From DASPKO01 sp035628055 (GTDB taxonomy: Bacteria > Planctomycetota > Phycisphaerae > Phycisphaerales > UBA1924), in contig DASPKO010000162.1 in NCBI GenBank assembly GCA_035628055.1, positions 1-7,815 of the forward strand: DNA of 7,815 nucleotides, written 5' to 3'. Positions 1 to 5,468 of this stretch are shown piece after piece. The first letter of the stretch is position 1. The number at the start of each line of letters is the position of its first letter. Below the pieces are notes generated by a model, which saw only the letters and a list, made by a program, of their open reading frames with translations, did no database searches and was not told where the DNA came from. The position numbers were made by a program, and so were the translations under genes.

Positions 1-1
1 G

Positions 2-940
2 ATCGGGTCGTTCATCTTCGCGGGGCCGACGGGGGTGGGCAAGACGCTCCTGGCGAAGAAGCTGGCGGCGTTCATGTTCGGCGACGAGAACGCGCTGGTG
101 CAGATCGACATGTCCGAGTACATGGAGAAGCACAACGTCAGCCGCCTGGTGGGCGCGCCCCCCGGCTACGTCGGCTACGAGGAGGGCGGCCAGCTCACCG
201 AGCGCGTGCGCCGGCGCCCCTACTCGGTCATCCTCCTCGACGAGGTCGAGAAGGCCCACCCCGACGTCTTCAACATGCTCCTGCAGATCATGGAGGAGGG
301 CCGCCTCACCGACTCGTTCGGGCGGCACGTCGACTTCCGCAACACCATCATGATCATGACGAGCAACATCGGGGCCGACCTCATCAAGGGCGGCGGCGGG
401 TTCGGGTTCGGCCGCCGCGGCACCGAGGCCAGCTTCGAGAACATCAAGACCATCCTCATGAAGGAGATCGAGCGGTTCTTCCGCCCCGAGTTCATCAACC
501 GCCTCGACGACGTGGTCGTCTTCCGCCCCCTCACCAAGGAAGACCTCGTCTCCATCGTCGACTTCGAGATCTCCAAGGTCGGCAAGCGCCTGGCCCAGCA
601 GGGCGTGACGCTCGACCTCGAGCAGACCGCCAAGGACTTCCTCATCGAAAAGGGATACAGCCCCGACTTCGGCGCCCGCCCCCTCCGCCGCGCCATCGGC
701 CAGTTCGTCGAGGACCCCCTCTCCGAGATGCTCCTCCAGGGCGACTTCAAGCCCCCGGCCCGGCTCGTCGTGAGCCACAAGGCCGAGGGCGAGCCGGTCA
801 CCGACCCGATCTCCGGCAAGATCACCATGACCCCGGACCACCTCTTCTTCGACGCCCGCCCGGTCGAGCCGGGCGAGCCGCCCAAGGAGAAGGGCAAGGG
901 CGGCGGCGGGGCCCTCCCCGTCGGCGCCGGCGCCTCGTAG
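2..940 (+). CDS. clpC: ClpC-type AAA+ unfoldase, C-terminal part (D2 domain), truncated by window edge
   Basis: This is an ATP-driven HSP100 unfoldase that would feed proteins to the ClpP peptidase in the cytoplasm. The reading frame is already open at base 2, so the N-domain, D1 and middle domain lie outside the window. Visible D2 elements in order are Walker A GPTGVGKT (about nt 26-49), the pore loop GYVGYEEGGQ, Walker B VILLDE (nt 227-244), sensor 1 TSN (nt 359-367), the arginine-finger segment RPEFINR (R at about nt 503) and sensor 2 GARPLRR (nt 671-691). Between sensor 1 and the arginine finger is GGGGFGFG (FGF at nt 401-409), in the place of the VGF/IGF loop by which ClpC/ClpA dock on ClpP; ClpB lacks such a loop, so ClpC is preferred. 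After the D2 small domain comes a tail of about 50 residues rich in Gly, Pro and Lys, longer than in typical ClpC. A strong intrinsic terminator follows the stop codon. Confidence 0.93.
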   Translation: MGSFIFAGPTGVGKTLLAKKLAAFMFGDENALVQIDMSEYMEKHNVSRLVGAPPGYVGYEEGGQLTERVRRRPYSVILLDEVEKAHPDVFNMLLQIMEEGRLTDSFGRHVDFRNTIMIMTSNIGADLIKGGGGFGFGRRGTEASFENIKTILMKEIERFFRPEFINRLDDVVVFRPLTKEDLVSIVDFEISKVGKRLAQQGVTLDLEQTAKDFLIEKGYSPDFGARPLRRAIGQFVEDPLSEMLLQGDFKPPARLVVSHKAEGEPVTDPISGKITMTPDHLFFDARPVEPGEPPKEKGKGGGGALPVGAGAS

Positions 941-950
941 CGGATACAAC

Positions 951-964
951 CGACGTGCACGTCG
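951..964. repeat. 14-bp perfect palindrome after clpC, followed by a second hairpin
   Basis: The sequence CGACGTGCACGTCG is a perfect palindrome 10 bp after the clpC stop codon. Its last base is the first base of another inverted repeat, GCCCGGC (964-970) / GCCGGGC (977-983), with a 6-nt loop. Neither is followed by a T-run, so they do not look like terminators. They may structure the clpC mRNA 3' end or bind a protein; the function is unknown. Confidence 0.5.
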
Positions 965-1001
965 CCCGGCGCTCGAGCCGGGCGGAAGCTCGAAAGAGCG
1001 C

Positions 1002-1033
1002 AACCCCGGGTCGCAAGGCCCGCGGGTTTTTTT
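1002..1033 (+). terminator. Rho-independent terminator of clpC
   Basis: The left arm AACCCCGGG (1002-1010) and right arm CCCGCGGGTT (1019-1028) form a 9-bp stem with one bulged C and an 8-nt loop. It runs directly into seven T residues (1027-1033). The T-run is only on the + strand side, so it stops clpC transcription. The convergent lipoprotein gene has no equivalent T-run here. Confidence 0.85.
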
Positions 1034-1085
1034 GTGCCGGCGCCCCGCCCGCCCGGCCGTGAAGGCTCGGCCCTCCACCGGCGTC

Positions 1086-1604
1086 TCAGATCGCCGGCGC
1101 GTGCCCCCCGCCCGCACGCAAGGTAATCATGATCCGCTCCTCGGTCTCTCCCGCGGGGGGGTCGACCTCGATGGTCGCCCGCAGGATCTGGCCGGGCTTC
1201 ACGGTGAAAACGCGCTCCGGCACCGGCACGTAACCAAAGTCCATCGGTTCCTGGCGCGGCTGCCAGTCGCGCCCGAGCACGCCATCCATGTCGACGACGG
1301 TCTGCCCACGCTGGTCGCGAATCACGACGCGCACGCGGGTGCGGGGAGCGAACGACTCCGGGTAGGGCGGCGATATTCCGGTGACGATGCGCAGCTCGGC
1401 CATTCCCGGCGGTGGCTGGCCAAGATCGAACTCGTACGCGTGCGGCCCACCGAGCGCGGGCATGCCCGCCACGAGCGTCCACTGCGGCCACCACCGTGAG
1501 TCGTTGTCGATCAGATCGAACGATCGCACGCCGTGCCAAGTCTCGATGCACCCCCCGAGAGAGATGGCTGCGAGGGTCAGGATCGCGCGCGTGCGACGGG
1601 TCAT
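1086..1604 (-). CDS. Small predicted lipoprotein, unknown function (172 aa)
   Basis: The protein starts with MTRRTR, then a hydrophobic stretch ending in LGGC (Cys19), which is a lipobox. It should be lipidated on Cys19 to give a mature chain of about 154 residues on the cell envelope. Residue +2 is Ile, not Asp. The mature part is rich in short beta-prone stretches (ELRIVTGI, RVRVVIRDQRG, ILRATIEVDPP, RIMITLRAG) and aromatic residues (WHG, RWWPQW), suggesting a beta-sandwich; I recognise no family. The start at 1604 is chosen because GGAG (1612-1615 on + as ctcc) lies 7 nt upstream and the signal peptide begins there; the frame is open up to 1709, but that would put 35 uncharged and odd residues before the signal. 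It is divergent from the ABC transporter operon with a 70-bp gap, so a shared envelope role is possible but unproven. Confidence 0.78.
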   Translation of the reverse strand: MTRRTRAILTLAAISLGGCIETWHGVRSFDLIDNDSRWWPQWTLVAGMPALGGPHAYEFDLGQPPPGMAELRIVTGISPPYPESFAPRTRVRVVIRDQRGQTVVDMDGVLGRDWQPRQEPMDFGYVPVPERVFTVKPGQILRATIEVDPPAGETEERIMITLRAGGGHAPAI

Positions 1605-1636
1605 GCCGGCGCTCCGGGTGAGGGGCCACCTCGCGC

Positions 1637-1665
1637 AGCATACGGCGTCACGTTGCCCGCAATAA
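1637..1665 (-). promoter_or_regulatory. Candidate promoter for the lipoprotein gene
   Basis: Reading the - strand, TTATTG (1660-1665) and TATGCT (1637-1642, four of six matches to TATAAT) are spaced by 17 nt, upstream of the lipoprotein start at 1604. The -35 match is poor, so this is only a position-based suggestion. Confidence 0.25.
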
Positions 1666-1666
1666 T
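1661..1666 (+). promoter_or_regulatory. Candidate -10 box for the ABC transporter operon, leaderless spacing
   Basis: AATAAT is followed by exactly 8 nt (GCCCCGCC) and then the GTG start codon at 1675. With normal -10 to +1 spacing the transcript would begin at, or next to, the start codon. There is no Shine-Dalgarno sequence upstream of the GTG, which agrees with a leaderless mRNA. No good -35 is seen. Confidence 0.4.
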
Positions 1667-1674
1667 GCCCCGCC

Positions 1675-2406
1675 GTGTCCACGCCCGCGCTGGCCATCTC
1701 AGACCTCAAGTACCGCTACCCGGTCCGCCGCGGGGACGACCCCGGGGCGCCGCCCTCCTGGGTGGTCGATCTTCCCGCCCTCACGCTGGAGCCGGGGGCC
1801 CAGCTCCTGGTCACCGCCCCCTCGGGCCGCGGCAAGTCCACGCTCCTGTACCTCGTCGCGGGGCTCCTCGACCCCGCGGGCGGGAGCGTCCGCGTCGCCG
1901 GGCAGGACATCCACGCCCTGCGCGGCCCCGCCCGCGACCGCTTCCGCGGGCGGCACGTCGGGATGATCTTCCAGACGTTCAACCTCCTGCACGGCTTCTC
2001 GGCGCTCGAGAACGTCATGGCCGCCATGATGGTCTCGGACATCCCGGCCCGCGAGCACAGGCCCCGCGCCGCCGAGCTGCTCTCGACCCTGGGCATCGTG
2101 CGCCACGCCGCCGACCCCGACGCCCTCTCGGTCGGACAGCAGCAGCGCGTCGCGGTCGCCCGGGCCCTGGCCTGCGCCCCGGAGCTGGTGCTCGCCGACG
2201 AGCCCACCGCCAGCCTCGACCCCGAGAACGCCGCCGCCGCGGTGGCGCTCATCCAGGAGGCCTGCGGGCGCCGCGGGGCCGCCCTCCTGCTCGTGAGCCA
2301 CGACCCCGCGCTCCTCCCGCGCTTCGAGCGCCGCCTCGTGCTGGGTGCCGTCGCCTCCGCCGCGCCCGGCGCCGGGCGCCCCGCGGAGGCGACCCCGCGG
2401 CCGTAG
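1675..2406 (+). CDS. ABC transporter ATP-binding protein, LolD/MacB class (243 aa)
   Basis: This is the cytoplasmic ATPase that would power the FtsX-type permease encoded 7 bp downstream. All nucleotide-binding motifs are present: Walker A APSGRGKST (residues 48-56), the Q-loop at Gln100 in MIFQTFNLL, the signature LSVGQQQR (151-158), Walker B LVLADEPTASLD (171-182) and the switch His209 in VSHD. Two small departures from consensus are Ala48 for the first Walker A glycine and Val153 for the first Gly of LSGGQ; catalytic Lys54, Ser55, Glu176 and His209 are intact, so it should be active. The chain ends in about 20 low-complexity Ala/Pro/Arg residues. Start is GTG at 1675, the first start that precedes the conserved N-terminal strand (LAISDLKYRYPV). 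Mechanotransmission ABC proteins of this class drive lipoprotein sorting, efflux or cell-division signalling; the cargo here cannot be told. Confidence 0.93.
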   Translation: MSTPALAISDLKYRYPVRRGDDPGAPPSWVVDLPALTLEPGAQLLVTAPSGRGKSTLLYLVAGLLDPAGGSVRVAGQDIHALRGPARDRFRGRHVGMIFQTFNLLHGFSALENVMAAMMVSDIPAREHRPRAAELLSTLGIVRHAADPDALSVGQQQRVAVARALACAPELVLADEPTASLDPENAAAAVALIQEACGRRGAALLLVSHDPALLPRFERRLVLGAVASAAPGAGRPAEATPRP

Positions 2407-2413
2407 CCAAGCC

Positions 2414-3706
2414 ATGCCCCTCACCGACCTCACCATCATCCGCCGCTCGCTCCGCTCCCGGCTCTTCTCCACCGTCGCGACCATCGCCACGGTGGCCGTC
2501 GCGGTCGCGCTCCTGCTGGTCCTCCTCTCGCTGCGCGACTCGTGGCGCCGCGCCTTCGATCGCGGCACCGGCAACATGCACATCCTGGTCAGCCGCGACG
2601 CGAGCCCCCTGGTGGCGCTGCTCAACGGGGTCTTCTACGCCAACCCCCCGCAGCGCCCCATCGAGTGGCCCAAGTACCAGCAGATCGCCGGCTCGTTCCC
2701 CTTCGAGTTCGCCATCCCCGTGCAGTACGGCGACTCCTTCCGCGGGCAGCCCGTCCTCGCCACCACCCCCGAGTTCTTCGAAAAGTTCCAGCCCGTCCCG
2801 GGCCGCCCCTTCCGGCTCGCCGAGGGCCGCTTCCTCGCCCCCGAGTTCGACGACGAGTTCGAGGTCGTCGTCGGCTCCGCCGCGGCCGCCGCCCGCGGCC
2901 TCTCCCTCGGCGACGAGCTGGTCCTCTCCCACGGCGCCTCGACCGAGTCCGGCGGCCTCCACGAGCACGACGAGTTCAACTTCACCGTCGTCGGCATCCT
3001 CGAGCCCACCGGCTCGGCCCACGACCAGGCCCTCTTCACCCACCTCGAGAGCTCCTGGATCCTCCACGCAATGGACCGCCTGGAGCGCGAGAACCCCGGC
3101 GAGCACATCCACGTCTACTCCGAGGACCTCACCGACCAGGACAGGCTCATCACCGGCATCTACCTGGCCGTGCCCACGCGCCCCGGCGCCGCGTCGTCGG
3201 CCTCGCTCCAGCCCGTCTTCGACGCGCTCCGGCGCGACCCCTCCATCACGGTCGCCCAGCCCGGCCAGCAGATCGGGGTGCTGCGCCGGGTCGTCGGCAA
3301 CATCGAGCAGGTGCTGCTCGCGATGGCCGTGGTCGTGCTGGTCTCGAGCTCGGTCTCCATCATGGTCGCCCTCGCGGGGAGCATCCAGCAGCGCCGCCGC
3401 CAGATCGCGGTCCTGCGCGTGCTCGGGCTCAGCCGCCCGCGCGTGCTCTGGCTGGTGCTCACCGAGTCCGCGGTGCTGGGCGCCCTGGGCGCGCTGGCCG
3501 GCATCGCCATCGCGGTCGTCGGGTCCCGGCTGGCGGCGAGCATTCTCAAGGCCCGCGTCGGCCTGCTCGTCGAGCCCATCCTCGACCCGCTCTGGCTGCT
3601 GCTGGTGCTCGTGGGCACCGTCGTCCTGGCCGCCCTGGCGGGCCTGGCCCCGGCCCTGATGGCCTACCGGACCAGCGTCGCCAGCCACCTCCGCCCCCTG
3701 GGCTGA
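2414..3706 (+). CDS. ABC transporter permease, FtsX/MacB fold (430 aa)
   Basis: This inner-membrane partner of the upstream ATPase shows the four-helix layout of LolC/LolE and MacB permeases. TM1 is at about 18-40, a large periplasmic domain at about 41-297, then TM2 (about 298-321), TM3 (about 346-370) and TM4 (about 393-417). The cytoplasmic loop QQRRRQIAVLRVLGLSR (325-341) matches the coupling region of FtsX-domain proteins, and the ending AYRTSVASHLRPLG is typical. The frame is open further upstream, but those codons overlap the ATPase gene; ATG at 2414, 7 bp after its stop, gives a normal N-terminus. There is no Shine-Dalgarno, so translational coupling is likely. The periplasmic part holds a HEHDEF motif (184-189) followed by FTVVGILEPTGSAHD, similar to permeases linked to metal supply in other bacteria. 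No membrane-fusion (MacA-like) partner is in the window. Confidence 0.92.
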   Translation: MPLTDLTIIRRSLRSRLFSTVATIATVAVAVALLLVLLSLRDSWRRAFDRGTGNMHILVSRDASPLVALLNGVFYANPPQRPIEWPKYQQIAGSFPFEFAIPVQYGDSFRGQPVLATTPEFFEKFQPVPGRPFRLAEGRFLAPEFDDEFEVVVGSAAAAARGLSLGDELVLSHGASTESGGLHEHDEFNFTVVGILEPTGSAHDQALFTHLESSWILHAMDRLERENPGEHIHVYSEDLTDQDRLITGIYLAVPTRPGAASSASLQPVFDALRRDPSITVAQPGQQIGVLRRVVGNIEQVLLAMAVVVLVSSSVSIMVALAGSIQQRRRQIAVLRVLGLSRPRVLWLVLTESAVLGALGALAGIAIAVVGSRLAASILKARVGLLVEPILDPLWLLLVLVGTVVLAALAGLAPALMAYRTSVASHLRPLG

Positions 3707-3738
3707 CGCGAGCGGCGCCGCCGCGGACGGATCAACCT

Positions 3739-4845
3739 CTAGGCGACGGTCACGCCCTTGTCCAGGTAGACGTCCTGGATCGCGTGCAGCAGCTTGACGC
3801 CCTCGTGCAGCGGACGCTGGAAGGCCTTGCGCCCGGAGATCAGCCCCATGCCCCCGGCCCGCTTGTTGATCACCGCGGTCTTCACCGCGTCCTGCAGGTC
3901 GCTCTCGCCCTTGCTCTCGCCCCCCGAGTTGATCAGCGGCACCCGGCCCATGAACCCGTTGACGACCTGGTAGCGGCACAGGTCGATGGGGTGCCCGCCC
4001 TTGCCATGCTCGTCACCCCCCGCCAGGTCCGTGTACGCCCGCTTGTCCCACTTGCCGTAGGTGGACGTCCCGTGGTTGATCGCCGCGTATCCCCCGTTGT
4101 TCACCGGGAGCTTCTGCTTGAGGATGTCCGCCTGGATGGTCGCGCCAAGGTGATTGGCCTGGCCCGTGAGGTCGGCCGAGGAGTGGAAGTCCGCCCCCTT
4201 CCCCTCATAGTGCTTGATCTTGAACGCGTCGTTGCGGACGTAGCACCACAGGACCGTCACCATCCCCAGCGCGTGGGCCTCCTCGAAGGCCGAGGCGATC
4301 TCCTCGATCTGGCGGCGCGACTCGTGGCTCCCGAAATAGATCGTGGCCCCGACCGCGACCGCGCCCATGTTCCACGCCTGCCGCACCGACCCGTACAGCG
4401 TCTGATCATGGATGTTCGGATAGCTCAGCAGCTCGTTGTGATTGATCTTGACGAGAAAGGGAATCCGGTGCGCGTACTTCCGGGCGACCATCCCGAGCAC
4501 CCCCAGGGTGCTCGCCACGGCGTTGCAACCGCCCTCGATCGCCAGGCGCACGATGTTCTCGGGGTCGAAGTAGCTCGGATTGGGCGCGAAGCTGGCCCCG
4601 GCCGAGTGCTCGACGCCCTGGTCCACCGGCAGGATCGAGACGTACCCCGTCCCGCTCAGCCGCCCGTGATTGAGCATGGCGGCGAAGTTCCGCAGCACCG
4701 CCGGGGGACGGTCGCCGTGCTGGAGCACCCGGTCCACGAAATCCGGGCCGGGCAGGTGCAGCGCCGCCCGCGGGATCGTCCCGCACTCGTGAGACAGCAG
4801 ACTCTGCGCCTCGGCCCCCAGCACCGCCTGGATGTTCGTGTGCAT
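3739..4845 (-). CDS. fbaB: Class I fructose-bisphosphate aldolase, FbaB/DhnA type (368 aa)
   Basis: It cleaves fructose 1,6-bisphosphate to dihydroxyacetone phosphate and glyceraldehyde 3-phosphate (and the reverse) in cytoplasmic glycolysis and gluconeogenesis, through a lysine Schiff base and without metal. The chain matches E. coli FbaB along its length: PGPDFVDRV, RPPAVLRN (47-54), GTGYVSILPVDQGVEHSAGA (65-84, with Asp75), RIPFLVKINHNE, GAVAVGATIYFGS (161-173), SADLTGQANHL, the Schiff-base segment ADILKQK with Lys243, the phosphate-binding INSGGE (305-310) and INKRAGGMGLISGRKAF. From memory it is slightly longer than the E. coli enzyme, with extra residues near 210-218 and 262-284. The start at 4845 is set by GGAG 8 nt upstream (4854-4857) and by the family N-terminus; the frame is open a further 17 codons. 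It is convergent with the permease gene (32-bp gap), and lies behind the SRP RNA gene and its terminator, so it is probably transcribed on its own. Confidence 0.96.
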   Translation of the reverse strand: MHTNIQAVLGAEAQSLLSHECGTIPRAALHLPGPDFVDRVLQHGDRPPAVLRNFAAMLNHGRLSGTGYVSILPVDQGVEHSAGASFAPNPSYFDPENIVRLAIEGGCNAVASTLGVLGMVARKYAHRIPFLVKINHNELLSYPNIHDQTLYGSVRQAWNMGAVAVGATIYFGSHESRRQIEEIASAFEEAHALGMVTVLWCYVRNDAFKIKHYEGKGADFHSSADLTGQANHLGATIQADILKQKLPVNNGGYAAINHGTSTYGKWDKRAYTDLAGGDEHGKGGHPIDLCRYQVVNGFMGRVPLINSGGESKGESDLQDAVKTAVINKRAGGMGLISGRKAFQRPLHEGVKLLHAIQDVYLDKGVTVA

Positions 4846-4955
4846 CTGTGCCGCTCCGTGAGGGCCAACCTCCGACCGCCCTCTCTCCCTGCCCACGATC
4901 GCCTCGCGCGCCCCGCTTTCCAGCCCGCGCCTTCGCCAAACGACGCTCGCGAGCC

Positions 4956-4961
4956 ATTCTA
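4956..4961 (-). promoter_or_regulatory. Candidate -10 box for fbaB
   Basis: On the - strand this reads TAGAAT (five of six matches to TATAAT), about 110 nt upstream of the fbaB start codon and downstream of the SRP RNA terminator. It would give a leader of roughly 100 nt. No recognisable TTGACA stands at 16-18 nt spacing, so this is a weak call. Confidence 0.35.
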
Positions 4962-5011
4962 CCCGCCGCCCCGCTCGATCCCTCCCGTCCCAAGCCGTCC
5001 CAAGCCCGCGG

Positions 5012-5046
5012 CAAAACCAACACAGCCCCGGTGGGGACCGGGGCTG
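5012..5046 (-). terminator. Rho-independent terminator of the SRP RNA gene
   Basis: A perfect 10-bp inverted repeat, CAGCCCCGGT (5023-5032) / ACCGGGGCTG (5037-5046), encloses a 4-nt loop. On the - strand it is followed by the T-rich run TGTTGGTTTT (5013-5022). It sits just after the 3' side of the SRP RNA rod and ahead of fbaB, so it separates the two transcripts. Confidence 0.82.
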
Positions 5047-5054
5047 CGGGGTCG

Positions 5055-5183
5055 CTCGCGCTGGTAAACGGCCAGGACACCGGCGGCACCGGGCGACGGC
5101 CGCTTATGGCTGCTGCGGTCAAGCCCTGACCAGGTTCACGGGCCACCCGTGCACCGGGCCCGGCCGTTTTACCTGCGCGAGAA
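5055..5183 (-). ncRNA. ffs: Signal recognition particle RNA, small bacterial (4.5S) type
   Basis: This RNA scaffold binds Ffh and helps target nascent membrane and secreted proteins to FtsY. On the - strand the conserved helix 8 core is present: UGGUCAGG (GUCAGG at 5125-5130 on +) faces AGCAGCCA (about 5107-5114), which gives the asymmetric and symmetric loops that Ffh recognises. The flanks close into one long rod: CUCGCGC (5175-5181) pairs with GCGCGAG (5055-5061), GGUAAAACGGCC (5162-5173) with GGCCGUUUACC (5063-5073), and further short helices (GCAC/GUGC, GGG/CCC, UGG/CCA) run to the apex. I see no separate Alu domain, so this is the short bacterial form. The apical loop is not the usual GGAA: the segment reads GCUUGACCGC. 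A -10-like box at 5192-5197 and a terminator at 5012-5046 frame the gene. The exact ends are estimates. Confidence 0.88.
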
Positions 5184-5191
5184 ACGGGCCC

Positions 5192-5197
5192 ATGCTA
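5192..5197 (-). promoter_or_regulatory. Candidate -10 box for the SRP RNA gene
   Basis: On the - strand this is TAGCAT, placed so that a start 7-8 nt later falls at about 5184, just outside the base of the RNA rod (5181). The flanking bases (GTAGCATGG) resemble those of the fbaB box (GTAGAATGG). No good -35 is seen; the TTCGAA at 5218-5223 is 20 nt away, too far for a standard promoter. Confidence 0.4.
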
Positions 5198-5280
5198 CGC
5201 CCGCGCAGCCCGCCCGGTTCGAACGTCCTCCCCTCCCGGCGGAGCGGACTCCCCGCCCGCCGCGCCCCGCACGAGCCGCG

Positions 5281-5417
5281 AGGGCGCCCGAGCCGCGAGC
5301 GCCAGCGAGCGATTGCCTGGCGCCGGAGCCACGAGGGCGCCCGAGCCGCGAGCGCCAGCGAGCGGTTGCCTGGCGCCGGAGCCACGAGACCGCCCGAGCC
5401 GCGAGCGCCCGCGAGCG
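5281..5417. repeat. 53-bp tandem repeat, about 2.6 copies, in the gap between SRP RNA and the PEP-CTERM gene
   Basis: Copies begin at 5281, 5334 and 5387 (the last one partial), with a constant period of 53 bp. Each contains the core GAGCCGCGAGCGCCAGCGAG followed, in copies 1 and 2, by a spacer with TTGCCTGGCGCCGGAGCCACGAG. Copies 1 and 2 are almost identical; copy 3 has several changes and ends in GAGCGGTCCCTCTCTGTC. The core recurs near the right edge of the window, so it belongs to a dispersed family. The 53-bp period is not a multiple of 3 and there is no supported gene here, so the array is non-coding. Confidence 0.85.
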
Positions 5418-5468
5418 GTCCCTCTCTGTCCTGAACACGACGGTCACCCCCCCACCCGCCACCCCGGC

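Noticed and set aside
220..1641. 473-codon open frame on - opposite clpC and the lipoprotein gene
   Set aside because: Antisense shadow of ClpC D2, spanning a clear intrinsic terminator; no domain pattern.
1533..3659. Open frame of 708 codons on + overlapping the ABC ATPase and permease genes
   Set aside because: It is almost only Arg, Pro, Ala and Ser, has no motifs, and is a frame-shifted shadow of two clear genes; long stop-free frames are expected in such GC-rich DNA.
3707..3738. Possible bidirectional terminator between the permease and fbaB (palindrome GCGGCGCCGC at 3712-3721)
   Set aside because: No loop-forming stem of useful length and no T-run on either strand.
2249..3979. Open frame of 576 codons on - across the permease gene
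   Set aside because: Gly/Ala/Asp/Arg-rich low complexity antisense to a strongly supported permease, and it runs into the fbaB gene in the wrong frame.
2542..5067. 841-codon open frame on + through permease and antisense to fbaB
   Set aside because: It covers two confident genes in other frames plus the SRP terminator; composition is not protein-like.
5211..5235. GGTTCGAAC looked like a tRNA T-loop
   Set aside because: Stems on either side do not pair as a T-arm on either strand and no anticodon or acceptor stem is present.
5281..5417. Considered a CRISPR array
   Set aside because: The whole 53-bp unit, not just a short repeat, is conserved between copies; there are no unique spacers and no cas genes.
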